From Paralvinella palmiformis (lineage: Eukaryota > Annelida > Polychaeta > Terebellida > Alvinellidae), in contig JAODUP010000160.1 in assembly GCA_025642065.1 (NCBI GenBank), positions 271,501 to 335,500 of the forward strand: 64,000 nt of DNA, in the 5' to 3' direction. The notes below the pieces were generated by a model. The model made no database searches and was not told the DNA's origin. It saw only the letters and a list, made by a program, of their open reading frames with translations. The stretch's first letter is position 1; every line of letters begins with the position of its first letter. The position numbers were made by a program, and so were the translations under genes. Positions 30,674-45,700 of this stretch are shown in pieces.

Positions 30674-30901
30674 CATGAAGGTTTATTATTTGATCAGTGA
30701 TGAGTTGTGTATTTCGAGGTTTTTTTTTTGGGGGGGGAGGTTTGATCCAATTTGTATTCGTTGTATGTTTAACTGTCTGAAAGCTTTACGTCATTAGAAC
30801 AGTCTAACTATTGTTTGTCGTGCGTCCAGCTGATCCTCATGTTTTATTAATTTAACTCTTTTTCCATTCCGTTGAGTTTATTACTTTTTGTGTTTGTCCG
30901 C

Positions 30902-30905
30902 TTGT

Positions 30906-30960
<55 letters not shown>
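30902..30960. repeat. (CA)n(TA)n microsatellite
   Basis: A compound dinucleotide array downstream of the EF-hand gene. The plus-strand ORF through it is a His-Thr then Tyr-Ile repeat artefact. Confidence 0.9.
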
Positions 30961-30963
<3 letters not shown>

Positions 30964-31099
30964 CACTCGCATGCATATCCTTAACCCAAAGTGTGAAAAA
31001 GCAACTTCGAAAATATTGCTATGTTTGGTAATAATTATATACGACTGTCGTATACCTTTAATAACAACTTTATACTGTGATTTTGAAGATTATCTCATT

Positions 31100-31105
31100 A
31101 ATAAA
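31100..31105 (+). terminator. Candidate poly(A) signal of the EF-hand gene
   Basis: An AATAAA hexamer lies about 690 bp after the stop. A second one is at 31488-31493. I cannot tell which is used, or whether the 3' end is elsewhere. Confidence 0.3.
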
Positions 31106-31741
31106 TACAGTAACTTAGAATGATATGCGAATGACAATACGTGAATATCAGTGATTGAGATAATATAAAATATGATATACTATCTATATATTAAGTGGAT
31201 GTGTTTAAGTTTATTCTTCGTGATATATTATAATTATTATTATGGGCATTTTGATGTTGTTTTAAAAGAACCATTATGTTAATTAGTTGATGTTTTATTT
31301 TTGCCGTTTTGGTTTACCTTTAAATGTTGTATCTTCGTTGATGCGCGGAAAATGTATTTGTTTTTGTACAGTTTATAGATAACATTTTGATACATAATTT
31401 GTACTCGTTTATATGGAGTTTGATACAGGCCTAAGATGTGTATCTGTTACTTGATTGAAACCTTGGTATTGACTTCGTACCGTTGCTAATAAATCTTTAT
31501 ATTGGGAGTGAATAAACGGTCTGTGTTTGTTTGTGTGAGTATCATTTGAAATTATCCTAATAATAACAGGTGCTGGAATAATACCAGGTAAGTCTATTAT
31601 TATAGAGCTACATTCAACCCACATTTCTCACTTAGTTTTGTGTGACTCTTATTTAATAATACAAGCTGATTGTACTTGTCTTCACAACTATAGTAGATAG
31701 ATAAATTGATGGGTGGGTGGATAGATAGATAGATTATTTAT

Positions 31742-32149
31742 TTAAAGGGTTAGTCCACCTTCGTTTCAAATTTTCAGGACTAATACATCTATACTTACAA
31801 ATATCATAAATAATGTAAAAATGTGTAAACAATCACATATTAAATAATCCAGTTCAAAGTGCTGATTAATTAACATTTAATCGACTGTGAGGGGCCGGCA
31901 TTTTGAAGCTAGACAGAGACCGGAAACTCCGGAATGCTGTCGTCACTTGGGCGTATCCGGTTGACCTGAAGTCTGTAGAGCCCTTACAAAAGCATGTAAA
32001 CAAGTGTGAGCAAAGAATTATTCCAGAACTTAACGGCGTTATCTTGTTTATTTTGTATATATTTCGTGATTATTATTGGGAATTTTTGGTTACTGTTCTA
32101 AGAATTACATATTTAAAAAATATTTTCTGAGGGTGGACTGTGTCTTTAA
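31742..32149. mobile_element. MITE-like element with terminal inverted repeats
   Basis: The left end TTTAAAGGGTTAGTCCACCT is matched by the reverse complement of the right end, CTTAAAGACACAGTCCACCC. The two ends agree at 16 of 22 positions, including the block AGTCCACC. The interior of about 360 bp has no transposase ORF. The ends and size fit a non-autonomous DNA transposon. The terminal TTTAA/TTAAAG may overlap a TTAA-type target site, but that is uncertain. Confidence 0.6.
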
Positions 32150-32318
32150 GTCTCACATGGCGGATACACTATGTCAGTTACATTCAAAGTTATGACAATA
32201 TATATATATATATATATATATACCACTCTATTTGAGTTTTGCGAGACAGAAAAACGATATTAACACAACAAAATTATGCAGTAGTATATTTACATCATAT
32301 TAGAACCAAATGTTGCTA

Positions 32319-32830
32319 TTACACATACAAAAATGTGTATAGGATTTTGTTCAGGACACTGGCAGTAGAAGCAACAATATGAGAGTTGCTTAATAGATAA
32401 ATGAACTTATCTTCATCGCTCAAAACGTTCAAAACATAGTTAAAAGTGGAGGCCTTTGTGAATAATTCATATCGAAGATCATCATACACTGTACATCTCA
32501 TTAAAATATAAAACCCATCCTCTATGTCGTGTATGCAATGGAAAGAAGTTCAATTTTCTGCAAGTACAGCATTACATTACTATCGTCCGATTTCGATCTT
32601 AATTGGTGTTACACCTAAACCTAGGTAATGCTAATCTGTTGCTTCTAGACATATTCATCATAACATATGGCTCAGTAGTAAATTCATGTTTAAAAAGTAT
32701 GTATGTTGTCCATAGTTTATTTCTACCATTTTCCCATGATGTATGATATTGTATAATTTGAGAATACCAGTCATTCATGGCATGTTTAACATTAAACATC
32801 GTATTTACCTCATTCACATATTGCATTCGT
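32319..32830 (-). pseudogene. LINE (non-LTR retrotransposon) 3' ORF2 relic
   Basis: The minus strand carries two successive frames. The upstream one (to about 32599) has YILFKHEF, EPYVMM and RLALPRFRC. The next shows a Cys pair and then HDIEDGFYILMRC and YDDLRYELF. This order (basic ALxRFR, then a CxxC...EDxxHF...C zinc-knuckle-like segment, then YxxLR) is seen at the C-terminal end of many non-LTR retroelement reverse transcriptases. Frameshifts and stops show it is dead. Open frames at 32859-33549 (minus) might belong to the same relic but have no motif I recognise. Confidence 0.45.
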
Positions 32831-33489
32831 TTGTGATTGCTGTCTCCTTAAAACCACATTAAGAGTGTATGTCACCGGGTGTAACGTCCCCCGCCTCTTT
32901 GAATTCAATGAAACTAGGTGGAATTTTGATAGCCGAATTATGCTTGTTACAGCACCACCTGGTGGCATTTCCAACTATTCTAGTGTATGCTGTAGAACAG
33001 TGAGATTTTCTTGAATCTCGTTTGTGCATGTGAAGGCTTTTATTTGACAAATGCCTGCATATTGATAGATGTAAACACCTGTATGTAAACCTTCTTTAGG
33101 TTTAATGCTACATAACACACTTCTACAGGATTGTCACTGTTGTTAATTGGCACATCCAACAGAAGAAACTTCAATTGTACTACCTTACAATTCCATCGTT
33201 CTAAGTTTGGGAAATCATAACAATTATTCGGAAACCTCAACACAAAGACATGTTTTGATCACTTTATCTCGTCTCAGTCATATATTGATTGGGCTGTAAT
33301 TTGTTTTTCTCATGAAGCTGGTAGGTCCAAACACATCAAGTTTCGTTTATTCTGGGGAGGATGAGAGATTAACGCTAAAAGCTTTCTAAAATATGCCATT
33401 ATCTGAGAACGAACGTGTCCCTTAAACGTGATGAGTCTTACTGAAATTTTGTTATTAATACTCAACGCTGGTGGCAACTGGAAAACATG

Positions 33490-33582
33490 GACCATGGGCG
33501 ACACCCTAAAGAAACAAATCTCAGAGACAGCCATGAGGTGGATCCACAACCTATAAGTTTGCAGAGCAAACCGCCCACACTA
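33490..33582 (-). repeat. Fragment of tRNA-derived SINE, family 2
   Basis: Shares the plus-strand words AAAGAAACAAATC, ATCCACAACCT and AGTTTGCAGAGC with the 30.0-kb and 56.8-kb copies. The head is degraded. Confidence 0.5.
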
Positions 33583-35880
33583 CTGCTTTTTTTACTCAAA
33601 ATACCGCTTGCATCACTTAAATACCATGACATTCTCTTACATTTCTAATTTTAATTATGACAATATTTATTGAGATAATATTTATAAAGCCAGCTCTTCG
33701 CCGAGGTCAAATTTAAAAGTTATTTTAAGTGGCATCTAGAAGAGCTGACATGGACATGAAAAGGAGATAATAATCAGTCTCAATTAGCCAGACACGACAT
33801 CAACAAAGTGTGTTTAATTATACCGTCGTTGTATCGGGTTTTCTTGGAATATGGCGAGTACTAATCTTTTACTGAGAGTGTAGCATCAATTTCAAATAAA
33901 TGAATCATTATGATAATAGACTTGCCTGTAGATGACATGACCTCCACATTTAATAATTTATTGGCCCGATATTAGTGTCCATTAGAGTAAGTGAAATTAA
34001 ATAAGTTATTTTGTTAGCAGTAGTACTTGATAAAATATTACATTATGTCGTCATTTGGCTTCATACAACTATATTGTCATATATGTTACTCATAATTCTG
34101 AAGAAAAACTTGGAATATATATCTTTTACCGAAATGTGAGTTACCTATACGAGGATAGAATGCATTATTACGATGTACTACACTCAGCAATTTTACTTTA
34201 CCTAATTTCACCGACTTTAATTAATGCATATACCGAGCCAGCTGTTTGCATATTGGTTATTTACGAAATAAAGCTGTAATTTTAATTCGAAAAGAAAATC
34301 GTCTTTTTCCCCTAAATTCAGAGAATATATTACCATTTAGACAATTCTATAATATTCGCGGAATTAAGAGTTTTTGCGTTAATCTATATCATCCTTGTCA
34401 AATAGAAGATACAGATGTAAAGCAAATACACAGATGAGGAGTATCTGTCGTCTATACTAAGGACTTCGATCTGCGTTCATTGGTTGTAAATATATGGCCC
34501 GGCATAAAGCTATGCTAACCTTCTCTCGTTGGACAAACCTGGAAATATGTGTTCTCTCTGATGGCTTCCGGAAGTTTAGGATTTCAGTTGGAATCATCTG
34601 GTAATAATCCATGTACATCAACCTTTTTTATTAAACCATCCACCATGAAAATATCCAAAACCAAAAACAGTTGTTTTCCATCCTTCCGGATATTGGTATA
34701 GTGTTTTTAGACGGATCCATGTTATCGATAAGAAATAATCTCGAAACGTGGAATTATTATTATTATTATCAATAGCCTTCATTAACTTAACATACTTCTT
34801 TTCAACGACGGCAGGAGCCATTTCTTCGCAAAATATATCTATTTTGGAAGAAAGATAATATGCTTCTCATTATAATAATACTAATATGATTCTATTGCCT
34901 TCTCCCTATAACATATGCAGTATTGCGATATTAATCCCCTAAAAATATTTTTAATGTCTATTTTATATATCTAAAACAAGACAACTAAAATATAACAAAT
35001 ACATTTGGATTAAATAAAATGTAGATCTATACCCTAAAACGCACATTGCCCGTGCCTGACATCTTATCTATTTCCATCCAGATTCCTTATTACACCAATG
35101 TAAGAAAGGTATGTCGTTATTACAACATGTTTGAGTTTATTAGCTTTGTCATGTATAATGTAGAATCTATATTGTTGTCCTCTTATGTGGTCTGGCGAAA
35201 CGACCTATTAATTCATACAATGCTGCTCGATGGATTTATACTCCTGGAGTCGTTTGTTACTCCGCAGGCATCTCCATGGGTATTAAGCTGCGGACAGAGT
35301 TTTTTCCCATATTATGAGTAATTAGATTACACTGATATAGGAAATTTGTTAAATGTATAGCTATTATAATCCCGACGTGTCATTCGCAGTATCGGAGATC
35401 TGCCTGAAATCCGCTGTTCTCGACCATGGGTCAAATAGATCAAGTGGATAGGCGCTTTAATTTAGATCCCACCACACCTAACTGCATATACTTAGGGACG
35501 CTAAATTAGGCGTGAATGAACGTTCCCTTAGTGATGAACGGAAACGTATGAGGATTAGCTGTTAGGTTCGAGTAAATCATAGTGTTTACTCAGGTTTGAG
35601 ACGATATTTCGTTCTAGTCCAGTAATAATCCAATGTGCAGTATTGCTACTTTGTTTTTATTTTAGTTAAATCACTTCAATGAGTCCATACTGAGTTAGTG
35701 TACATTCTCTTTGTTGTGAACAAACTGTAATGTTTGTTAACACACTGAGGCTATATAAAAGGCTTAAATTTTCACTTAGGTCAGAGAAGAACTTCGACGC
35801 CAGACTAGTCGGACTTGTATTGATACATGGTTCATATAGGTAGGATTTATCCAGTTATTCGTACCCAAAATAAAACTGAA
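33583..35880. other. Intergenic stretch, mostly unique AT-rich sequence
   Basis: Contains a short SINE 3' tail fragment on the minus strand at 34755-34830 (ATGGCTCCTGCC...(AAT)n). Open frames at 34055-34437 and 35046-35321 have no recognisable domains or convincing codon pattern. No gene was called. Confidence 0.5.
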
Positions 35881-35887
35881 GTCAGCA

Positions 35888-36412
35888 TCTGAGGTGAGAA
35901 TACTATGCTGGAAGCCTACAGTGTTTAGAATACTATGCTGGAAGACTACAGTGTTTAGAATACTATGCTGGAAGCCTACAGTGGTTAGAGTACTGTGCTG
36001 GAAGCCTACAGTGGTCAGAGTACTGTGCTGGAAGCCTACAGTGGTTAGAGTACTGTGCTGGAAGCCTACAGTGGTTAGAGTACTGTGCTGGAAGACTACA
36101 GTGGTTAGAGTACTGTGCTGGAACACTACAGTGTTTAGAATGCTATGCTGGAAGCCTACAGTGGTTAGAGTACTGTGCTGGAAGACTACAGTGTTTAGAA
36201 TACTATGCTGGAAGCCTACAGTGGTTAGAGTACTGTGCTGGAAGACTACAGTGTTTAGAATACTATGCTGGAAGCCTACAGTGGTTAGAGTACTGTGCTG
36301 GAAGACTACAGTGTTTAGAATACTATGCTGGAAGCCTACAGTGGTTAGAATACTGTGCTGGAAGACTACAGTGTTTAGAATACTATGCTGGAAGCCTACA
36401 GTGGTTAGAATA
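35888..36412. repeat. 30-bp minisatellite, about 17 copies
   Basis: The unit reads TACTATGCTGGAAGCCTACA plus GTGTTTAGAA, in two main variants (GTGTTTAGAATACTATGCTG and GTGGTTAGAGTACTGTGCTG, with GAAGCC or GAAGAC). From about 36121 on, the variants alternate regularly, so the effective unit is a 60-bp dimer. As 30 is a multiple of 3, both strands stay open over long distances (182 and 116 codons), but the products are pure 10-residue repeats and not credible genes. Confidence 0.95.
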
Positions 36413-36647
36413 CAACACTACACGTCTATAGGTTGTTTATAAATCTGTGCGTATGGTGTTTCTCTGTATATTTCCCATATGTGACCACTACCCAAACTAA
36501 ACAACCTCAACCCAGCTCAGTAATCGACACACAATTCTAGTAGGATAACATTGTGTGTTGTTAGCATATAATACATATATTTCTCTGAAAATAAATAATC
36601 AGTTTGATTATATATCATAAAACACATTTTATGCAACAAGACATGTG

Positions 36648-36650
<3 letters not shown>

Positions 36651-36687
<37 letters not shown>
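36651..36687. repeat. (TA)n microsatellite
   Basis: A TA dinucleotide array in non-coding sequence upstream of the innexin gene. The surrounding 36.4-37.7 kb also holds a (GAGT)n run at about 37366-37387 and a (CA)n(TA)n array at about 37600-37658. No gene was seen in this stretch. Confidence 0.9.
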
Positions 36688-36689
<2 letters not shown>

Positions 36690-37596
36690 CCTGTGCAATA
36701 TATTCACATGGATTTCACTAATGTCTTCCTGATTTTCCCCAAATATTATAAAGTACAGTTCATTCTGGTATAATACCGAGAGTCCTCCAGACTTTATATA
36801 AACTGCAAAAATTCACGTACATTGCGCACGATATGTATATCAATTTACGTCACACCACGATGGCGCCGATAATTGACGTAAGTTAACACTGACGTCACTT
36901 TCCCGAGCTATTATTATGATGAAGATAAGACAAAAGTCACTAATGACCCAGTTCGTCTGACAGTTAACAAATACCGACAAAGATAATACAAATATATTTG
37001 GAGAACAAATACTTTATCCCGATGTTATCACTCAATATTCTACACGTACCACAAACAATAATCAACTAAAAGCCATTTCACGACAAAGGACATGATAATC
37101 TGGTGAAAAAACGTCACTTCCTGTGAACATTGGCAAACATTACTGGGTCCTCTGAAAAAGTAGTCCTAGACACGAAATATATATTTATTCGTAGCTTGAA
37201 TGTAGTCTTTGTAACCATTAGTGTCTGTATGATTTATTTCATTAATATAATGCAAGTGTTAGTCAATTCTTTTTTAGCACTGTATACGGGTCAGCTAAAT
37301 CTATATATGAGGTCATACTTACAATTATTGATCCTATGATCAGTTCACTGAGTGAGAGGGCGATTTAGTGAGTGAGTGAGTGAGTGAGTACCTTGTTAAC
37401 TTTGATACTGCTCACATCTTGGACATATGACACAGAGTCTACCCCTGTGGAAATGAAATGAAGCCTTTTTTAAAGTATGAAACATCCCGGAATAACAGCT
37501 AATCCTTGGATTCGATTAGGTGATCAAGAGGATTGCAGCCATCAACTGCGCTTTGAGAGTTTCGTCATGTTTCACTTGGTGGCTATTGTGATAAAT

Positions 37597-37661
<65 letters not shown>

Positions 37662-37802
37662 GACGATAAAAACTGACCTATTACGTCATATACGAAACAT
37701 CCTTCTGTGGTACAAAAGTGTCCGGATGGCATCCTGCAGATAGTTGTCTAATCTATCATCCTGTCTTAGACTATTCCGATCGAGTTAATCCCTGTCATCA
37801 TA

Positions 37803-40178
<2,376 letters not shown>

Positions 40179-40920
40179 TAATAATAATAATATTATTATT
40201 ATCATTATTAGTAGTATCATTATTATTATTTGTAGTAGTAGTAGTAGTAGTAGTAGTAGTAACACCACCAGGAGCAGCAGTAACATAAAGGTAATAGCAG
40301 TAGTAATAACTCCAACGACAATAACTATGGTATATGTGGAGATAACAAAAGAGTTAGTGCCATTGATGATGGTGGTGATGTTAGTGTTGTGGTGTTAATG
40401 ATGATGTTAGTATTAGTGGTGGTATGTTAGTGGTGGTGCTGATGGTGATGTTAGTAGTGGTGGTGGTGAGGATGGTGATGTTAGTGGTGGTGGTGGTGAG
40501 GATGGCGATGTTAGTGGTGGTGGTGGTGGTGGTGGGGGGGAGGATGGTGATGTTAGTGGTGGTGGTGGTGGTGGTGAGGATGGTGATGTTAGTGGTGGTG
40601 GTGGTGGTGGTGAGGATGGTGATGTTAGTAGTGGTGGTGATATATGTTGTAATGCTGGTGCCAGTGATTGTATTACTGGCGATTTTAGTGACGATGGTTA
40701 TGGTTTTAGTGGTGTTAGTGACCTTAATAATGTTAGTAGTGGTGATGGTGATGATGATAATGATGATAACGATTAGTTAGTCATGGTGATTATGGTGATC
40801 ATGATGGTATAGTTAGTGGTGGTGATGGTTCTGCTAGTTTTGGTGCTGGTGATGGTGGTGGTATTAGTAGATGGTAGTAGTGATGATAGTGGTGATGGTG
40901 GCGCTGTTGGTGATGAAAGC
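40179..40920. repeat. Trinucleotide repeats, GGT/GAT-rich, after the innexin stop
   Basis: (AAT)n/(ATT)n and (GTA)n runs at 40178-40262 are followed by imperfect repeats of GGTGATGTTAGTGGTGGTGG-type units at about 40365-40775. The top strand has almost no C in the core. The open frame at 40424-40780 encodes only Val/Met/Leu repeats and is not a gene. It may lie in the 3' UTR. Confidence 0.85.
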
Positions 40921-41391
40921 GGTGGTCTCGAAGTAATATTTTAAATAGTCTTGTGTATCACTAATAATTAATTTCTATAAAAATAAGGTCTAGCGCACCT
41001 CGCGTCATGTAGTATTTTCGTTGCAACGGCGTGCGTAAATATTTAGCGACGTGTATTACCATTTTTCATAGCATTCGCCAGATGTCGCGATCTTGAGTCT
41101 CTAAACACAACAATCTTATACAATGTACTAACGTTCGATAAATGGAAAATTTTATCTCGCGAAAATTGTTCACTTAAAATTATATATTCATAGTTTTAGA
41201 CGGGCGATTGCTTCATTTTTGTGTCTTTTGGTTCAACGTGTATAGAGATAAAACACAATGAAAGGATAGCTATTACAAAGAGTTATAAATAGACAGGTAT
41301 GTTAGACCTTAAGATCAATCATTGCTATGACGTAAACCGCGTTATATCAACATTAATGAGGAAACATGTAATACATTTTATTGATATACAA

Positions 41392-41397
41392 AATAAA
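41392..41397 (+). terminator. Candidate poly(A) signal of the innexin gene
   Basis: An AATAAA lies about 1.2 kb after the stop; another is at 41622-41627. The 3' UTR would then contain the GGT-rich repeat. The region 40921-42262 otherwise shows only a (TG)(CG) tract near 41500-41540. Confidence 0.25.
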
Positions 41398-42262
41398 TAG
41401 ACAATTAACATATCATTTTGTTGCATATTGTTATGTGAAACATAACTCTAAGAAGAAAAACTCTGTTTTTCACTGTAATATCCATGAACACAACAAAGTG
41501 TGTGTGTGTGCGGGCGCGCGCGTGTGCGTGTATGTATGCATATGTGTGTTTGGTAATTTAGGTAAACTTTTCCCAGCTCTGTGATCTAACCATTTATTTC
41601 TTTGATGCATTCAAAGACAACAATAAAAGCGTATATAAATTCTATACATATGGTAAATAGCTAACTTATTATGTCCGTATATTATATTGCCTCATTATAC
41701 CAGAATATAATAATAATCAATATAATCAGATGCTTTATCCTGACACATCGGGAACTTCTGGCAGAGAAATTAAGATAGGATTAACCCAGTTCACATTGAT
41801 ACTTGTATCTGTTTAGATAAAAATTGGACTTATATATAATATCTAACCGATGTTAACAATATTTTATAAACAAGATTACAAGATCCATATATTTTTTAAT
41901 TATTCAACAAAATATAGTTTATTTGTAGAGTTCGTACCGAGTGGAGTTCAAAAACTAACCGCTAGACCAGCTCATAGATGCACTAGAAAGTAGAACCTTT
42001 TGGGCTAAAGATTGCAGAATTATGTAACAAAATCTGATAAACAAAATGCCATATAAATTAGACCAACAAGGATATTTTCATATCTATAACCTTGTGAATT
42101 GTAATGTGCTAGCGTGGGTACACATTTTTACCTGCATTAATACTATTCCACATATACATCTTACAAATGTTTCTACATACATACAAATTAAACAAATCAT
42201 ATTTCTTTAAGTTTGTAACCTTAAGCTACCAGTCAGGTGTGCAGATGTTGAAGGTAATTCTC

Positions 42263-42393
42263 TGATTAACGCTCAAACGATCTAATCAAATATCCGATTA
42301 ACGCTCAAACAATGTCATAATATCTTTGAATAACGCTCAAACGATGTCATCAAATCTTTTATTAACGCTCAAACAATGTCATCAAATCTTTAT
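42263..42393. repeat. Tandem repeat of about 32 bp, four copies
   Basis: Each unit carries ATTAACGCTCAAAC (one copy has AATAACGCTCAAAC) followed by a diverged ATGTCATCAAATCTTT-type half. It lies about 180 bp downstream of the stop of the kringle-protein gene (minus strand), so it may be in that 3' UTR. An AATAAA in minus orientation is at 42394-42389, inside the last unit. Confidence 0.85.
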
Positions 42394-42570
42394 TCTATCA
42401 CTAGTAATAGTAGTAGTAACAGTAGTGGTAGTATAATTTTACTACAGCAACAACAAAAACAAAAACAACAATACAATAATCACAGCACTAATACAGTTAC
42501 TGATATTTATACTTAAATATAAACTAATGTGAAAAAACTTTTAAAATTAGTCTAATTGTTTTAGCCAATT

Positions 42571-42725
42571 TCAGGTAGTTATACTGTACCTTGCTGGATG
42601 ATTCCTTCGTCTTTTTAAAAACATCACCACTAATATAATTACTATGATTGCAACAGCACCACTTATTGCTAGAAGCATCAATACTAATGGATAGTTTTGT
42701 TTCATTTCTGAAATTATCAAGAACA

Positions 42726-42774
<49 letters not shown>

Positions 42775-45700
42775 GGACAATAATCACTCTGTTTGTGGGC
42801 CTATCTGAGATATCCAAGCCAGAATTGTGTATTATAGCTGTAAATTAAATATATTATTGATACCTGTCTAAATACCGGTACATCAACAAATATGAAAATC
42901 TATACACTTATTCGTATTGTTTAAAAGAACCATCTTATATGAGGGATACCGATTTGTGAAAAGGCGGTGGTATAAGGCAGTGTTTAACATGGAATATTTG
43001 ATATTTAGATATTCACTTAGCTACTTAGTTTTTTCCTATTGAATCCAATTTCTCGGGAACTGGAAATAACATTTGATCGAATGAGTTTCATGAATTTCCC
43101 AAATCAGCAAATTATATATCTACACTAAATTGCCAACACATCGAATTGGTCCATTTAGAACGATGGTCATTTATAGAATACACACAGATGTTGATAAATT
43201 GAGACAAAAAACAATGATTTATGTCAAAAAAGATGTTTCTTTTTGATTATATATTAATTTTAATTCTTATCGGAGGTCATATTTCATGTCCTTAAGATGC
43301 ACAAAGAAGCAAAGTCCAAGTTCGTTTCATTTTGTGATAATATTACATAACCAGCGATATATCTTCTGGATTGTTAAGGATAATTGATTTTAAGCGACAT
43401 TCCTATTCCTTGTTTTTGTTGCATTATAGAGTTGTAGACCATGTCTTTATGTTTTGTTAGTTTACCAATATATATGTCAAACAATCAAATGGACATCAAT
43501 TAATGAATAAATGAATACCATTAAATTTATAGATTTTAGGTTTGTCGCGAGTTTAAAGCAAAGTATATGATCCATTAAATGTTTACAATTCTTATCGTTT
43601 AATCTTCGGTTCAATTATAAATTACGACTCGTACCATTTTAAATAATCATTAATCGATGAAGCAAGTCAGTTTTGATGCATGTGTGAAAGACATCATTTT
43701 AGTGATGTAGGCCTAACCCATAAACTCGCTGATTGATCGATCGATCAATATTTGATGACTAGTTGATTAGTATTTTTATAATAATGGTTTATAATGGGAT
43801 AATATTGGATATCTAACAAATCGATCGTTTTAGGGGAGGATCGATCTGTTGAGGTGGTCAACCCGAAAGGTGATTTTGTCCGTCTATACGTATGTGTGTG
43901 AGCGCGCGCGCGCGCGTGTATATTTTATATTTATGCAATTTTATGTTCATTAAACAAGCTACAGTCTTATAAATGTTTTATATGCTTACCTGATGATGTG
44001 TCATGACTCGTCTTATTTTTAGCATTATCATAAAGTTCCGACTTATCATATGGACCATCTTAAAGAAAAGATGCCAGTGAATTAGTAATTATATCTATAG
44101 TAATATAACAATAACAACAACAAACTTGGACACATACATTATTATTTCTGGGTAATAAAGCACTGCCAACAAAATTTCCTGGAACAATCCGAGCCCATTA
44201 AGAAATAGGAAGAAATATAAACTTAAGAACCTTCTGCAGCATTAATTGATTTGGAGTAGAAAATATAAACAAAATATTATGGTCAGTCACTTTAAATAAC
44301 TCCATAATAATAAAATTGTATTGGTAATTAGAATGTATTCAATAGCTAATATAACAGTTTCAGTAATAAGATCAAGTTCTGTTAGAGTAACTAAAAGACT
44401 ATTTTAATGAAGTGTTATGAATAAATGGTTCCATTAAACATAGACAAAAAATATGGCAGTTCATTTTAATACCAATTTCTATCACAAATAACCACGTAGT
44501 CCCCAGTGATTTATTACAAAGGGCTCTCATTGGCATAAGAGTCTTGTATGTCCACAAAAAAGATACATTTGCTCATGTTATAAAGACTAAGATTAGACAT
44601 GTGCTGAAGAGATTCTCACCAGCTTTATATGCACTTGACCCTTATATATATATATATATATATATATATGGATCGGCTTGGAGTATCAAGATGTTCTATT
44701 ATAACTAATTCCAATTTATTAAATCCAAGTTTCTAAAACAATTTAGACCAGTTCCAAATGTTTCATTTGCGTCATTAAAAGACATCTGCTGCAATTCCTA
44801 TATTTCTCATGACACTTAGCAAAGTGAACAAACAATAAATCAGAAAGGATGCTTTAAGTTATGATTGATAAATGTCAGACTCGACACACAGCGTGGTCAT
44901 CTTTGTATTACAGCTCTTGTAACGTGCTTGGGCTAAAAGGTCGTGATTTCATGAGCGATTTCGACCTAATACGATCAAACTGAAGGGGCCTCTACCTGGC
45001 TAAAATGATAACGTCATTAGCCACAGATCCCTAACACCGGGATTCAAATCCTACCTCCTCTCGAGGCAAACACTTCGGAATACTATACACAGAAGGTGTC
45101 GTTTTTACTGTTCGATGATAATTTTACTGTTCGATGATAAAATTACTCCTTTTTCCTGATGCTCATTTCCTTTGCGGTTTAAACCTTTAATTACTGAGTG
45201 TCTGAGTCAGTTTCAAACATCTATTATCCTTATTTACGATAAGGTAGAGAAATTACGTTCATACAAAACTTTCATAAGAAGTTTAATAATAATAATAATA
45301 ATAATAATTATCCATATATACTTCCCTTTCCAGCAGGAGCCATTCAAAGACGTTGTATAATTATAATCCGATAAGAAACATCGCAAACACAATTTAAAAT
45401 TTAATTTTATCTTCCGGTGAGAACAACTTTGAAGAGGTCAGTTTGTAAAACGTACATTTTAAGATACAACGCTCCTTTAAACTCATACAGCAACCTGCTC
45501 AATTAAGTGGGTGATGCGACGCTGAAGGCAGAAGGGACATATAACTTTAGTTGAGACACAGATACCCTACAATAGTATCTGACTAGATAACCTGAGGTTT
45601 CGGGATGAGTTTCTACAGGACTTAACTTAACTCAGATATACAGACATAATGGGATTGGGTCGTAAATGGAAGATATGTGATGTCTGACAGCCACTTTTGT

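Noticed and set aside
34055..34437. Two overlapping plus-strand ORFs as a small membrane protein
   Set aside because: AT-rich frames with Ile/Tyr bias, no recognisable motif, and no splice or poly(A) context.
35894..36442. 182-codon open frame (+) and 116-codon frame (-) as a repetitive protein gene
   Set aside because: Both are produced by a 30-bp minisatellite whose period is a multiple of three. There is no splice context or signal, and both strands are equally open.
40424..40780. 118-codon Val-rich ORF
   Set aside because: Created by the GGT/GAT repeat after the innexin stop.
43905..43918. (CG)n tract as a CpG island or Z-DNA regulatory site
   Set aside because: Only about 14 bp, in a microsatellite-like context within an intron; no supporting features.
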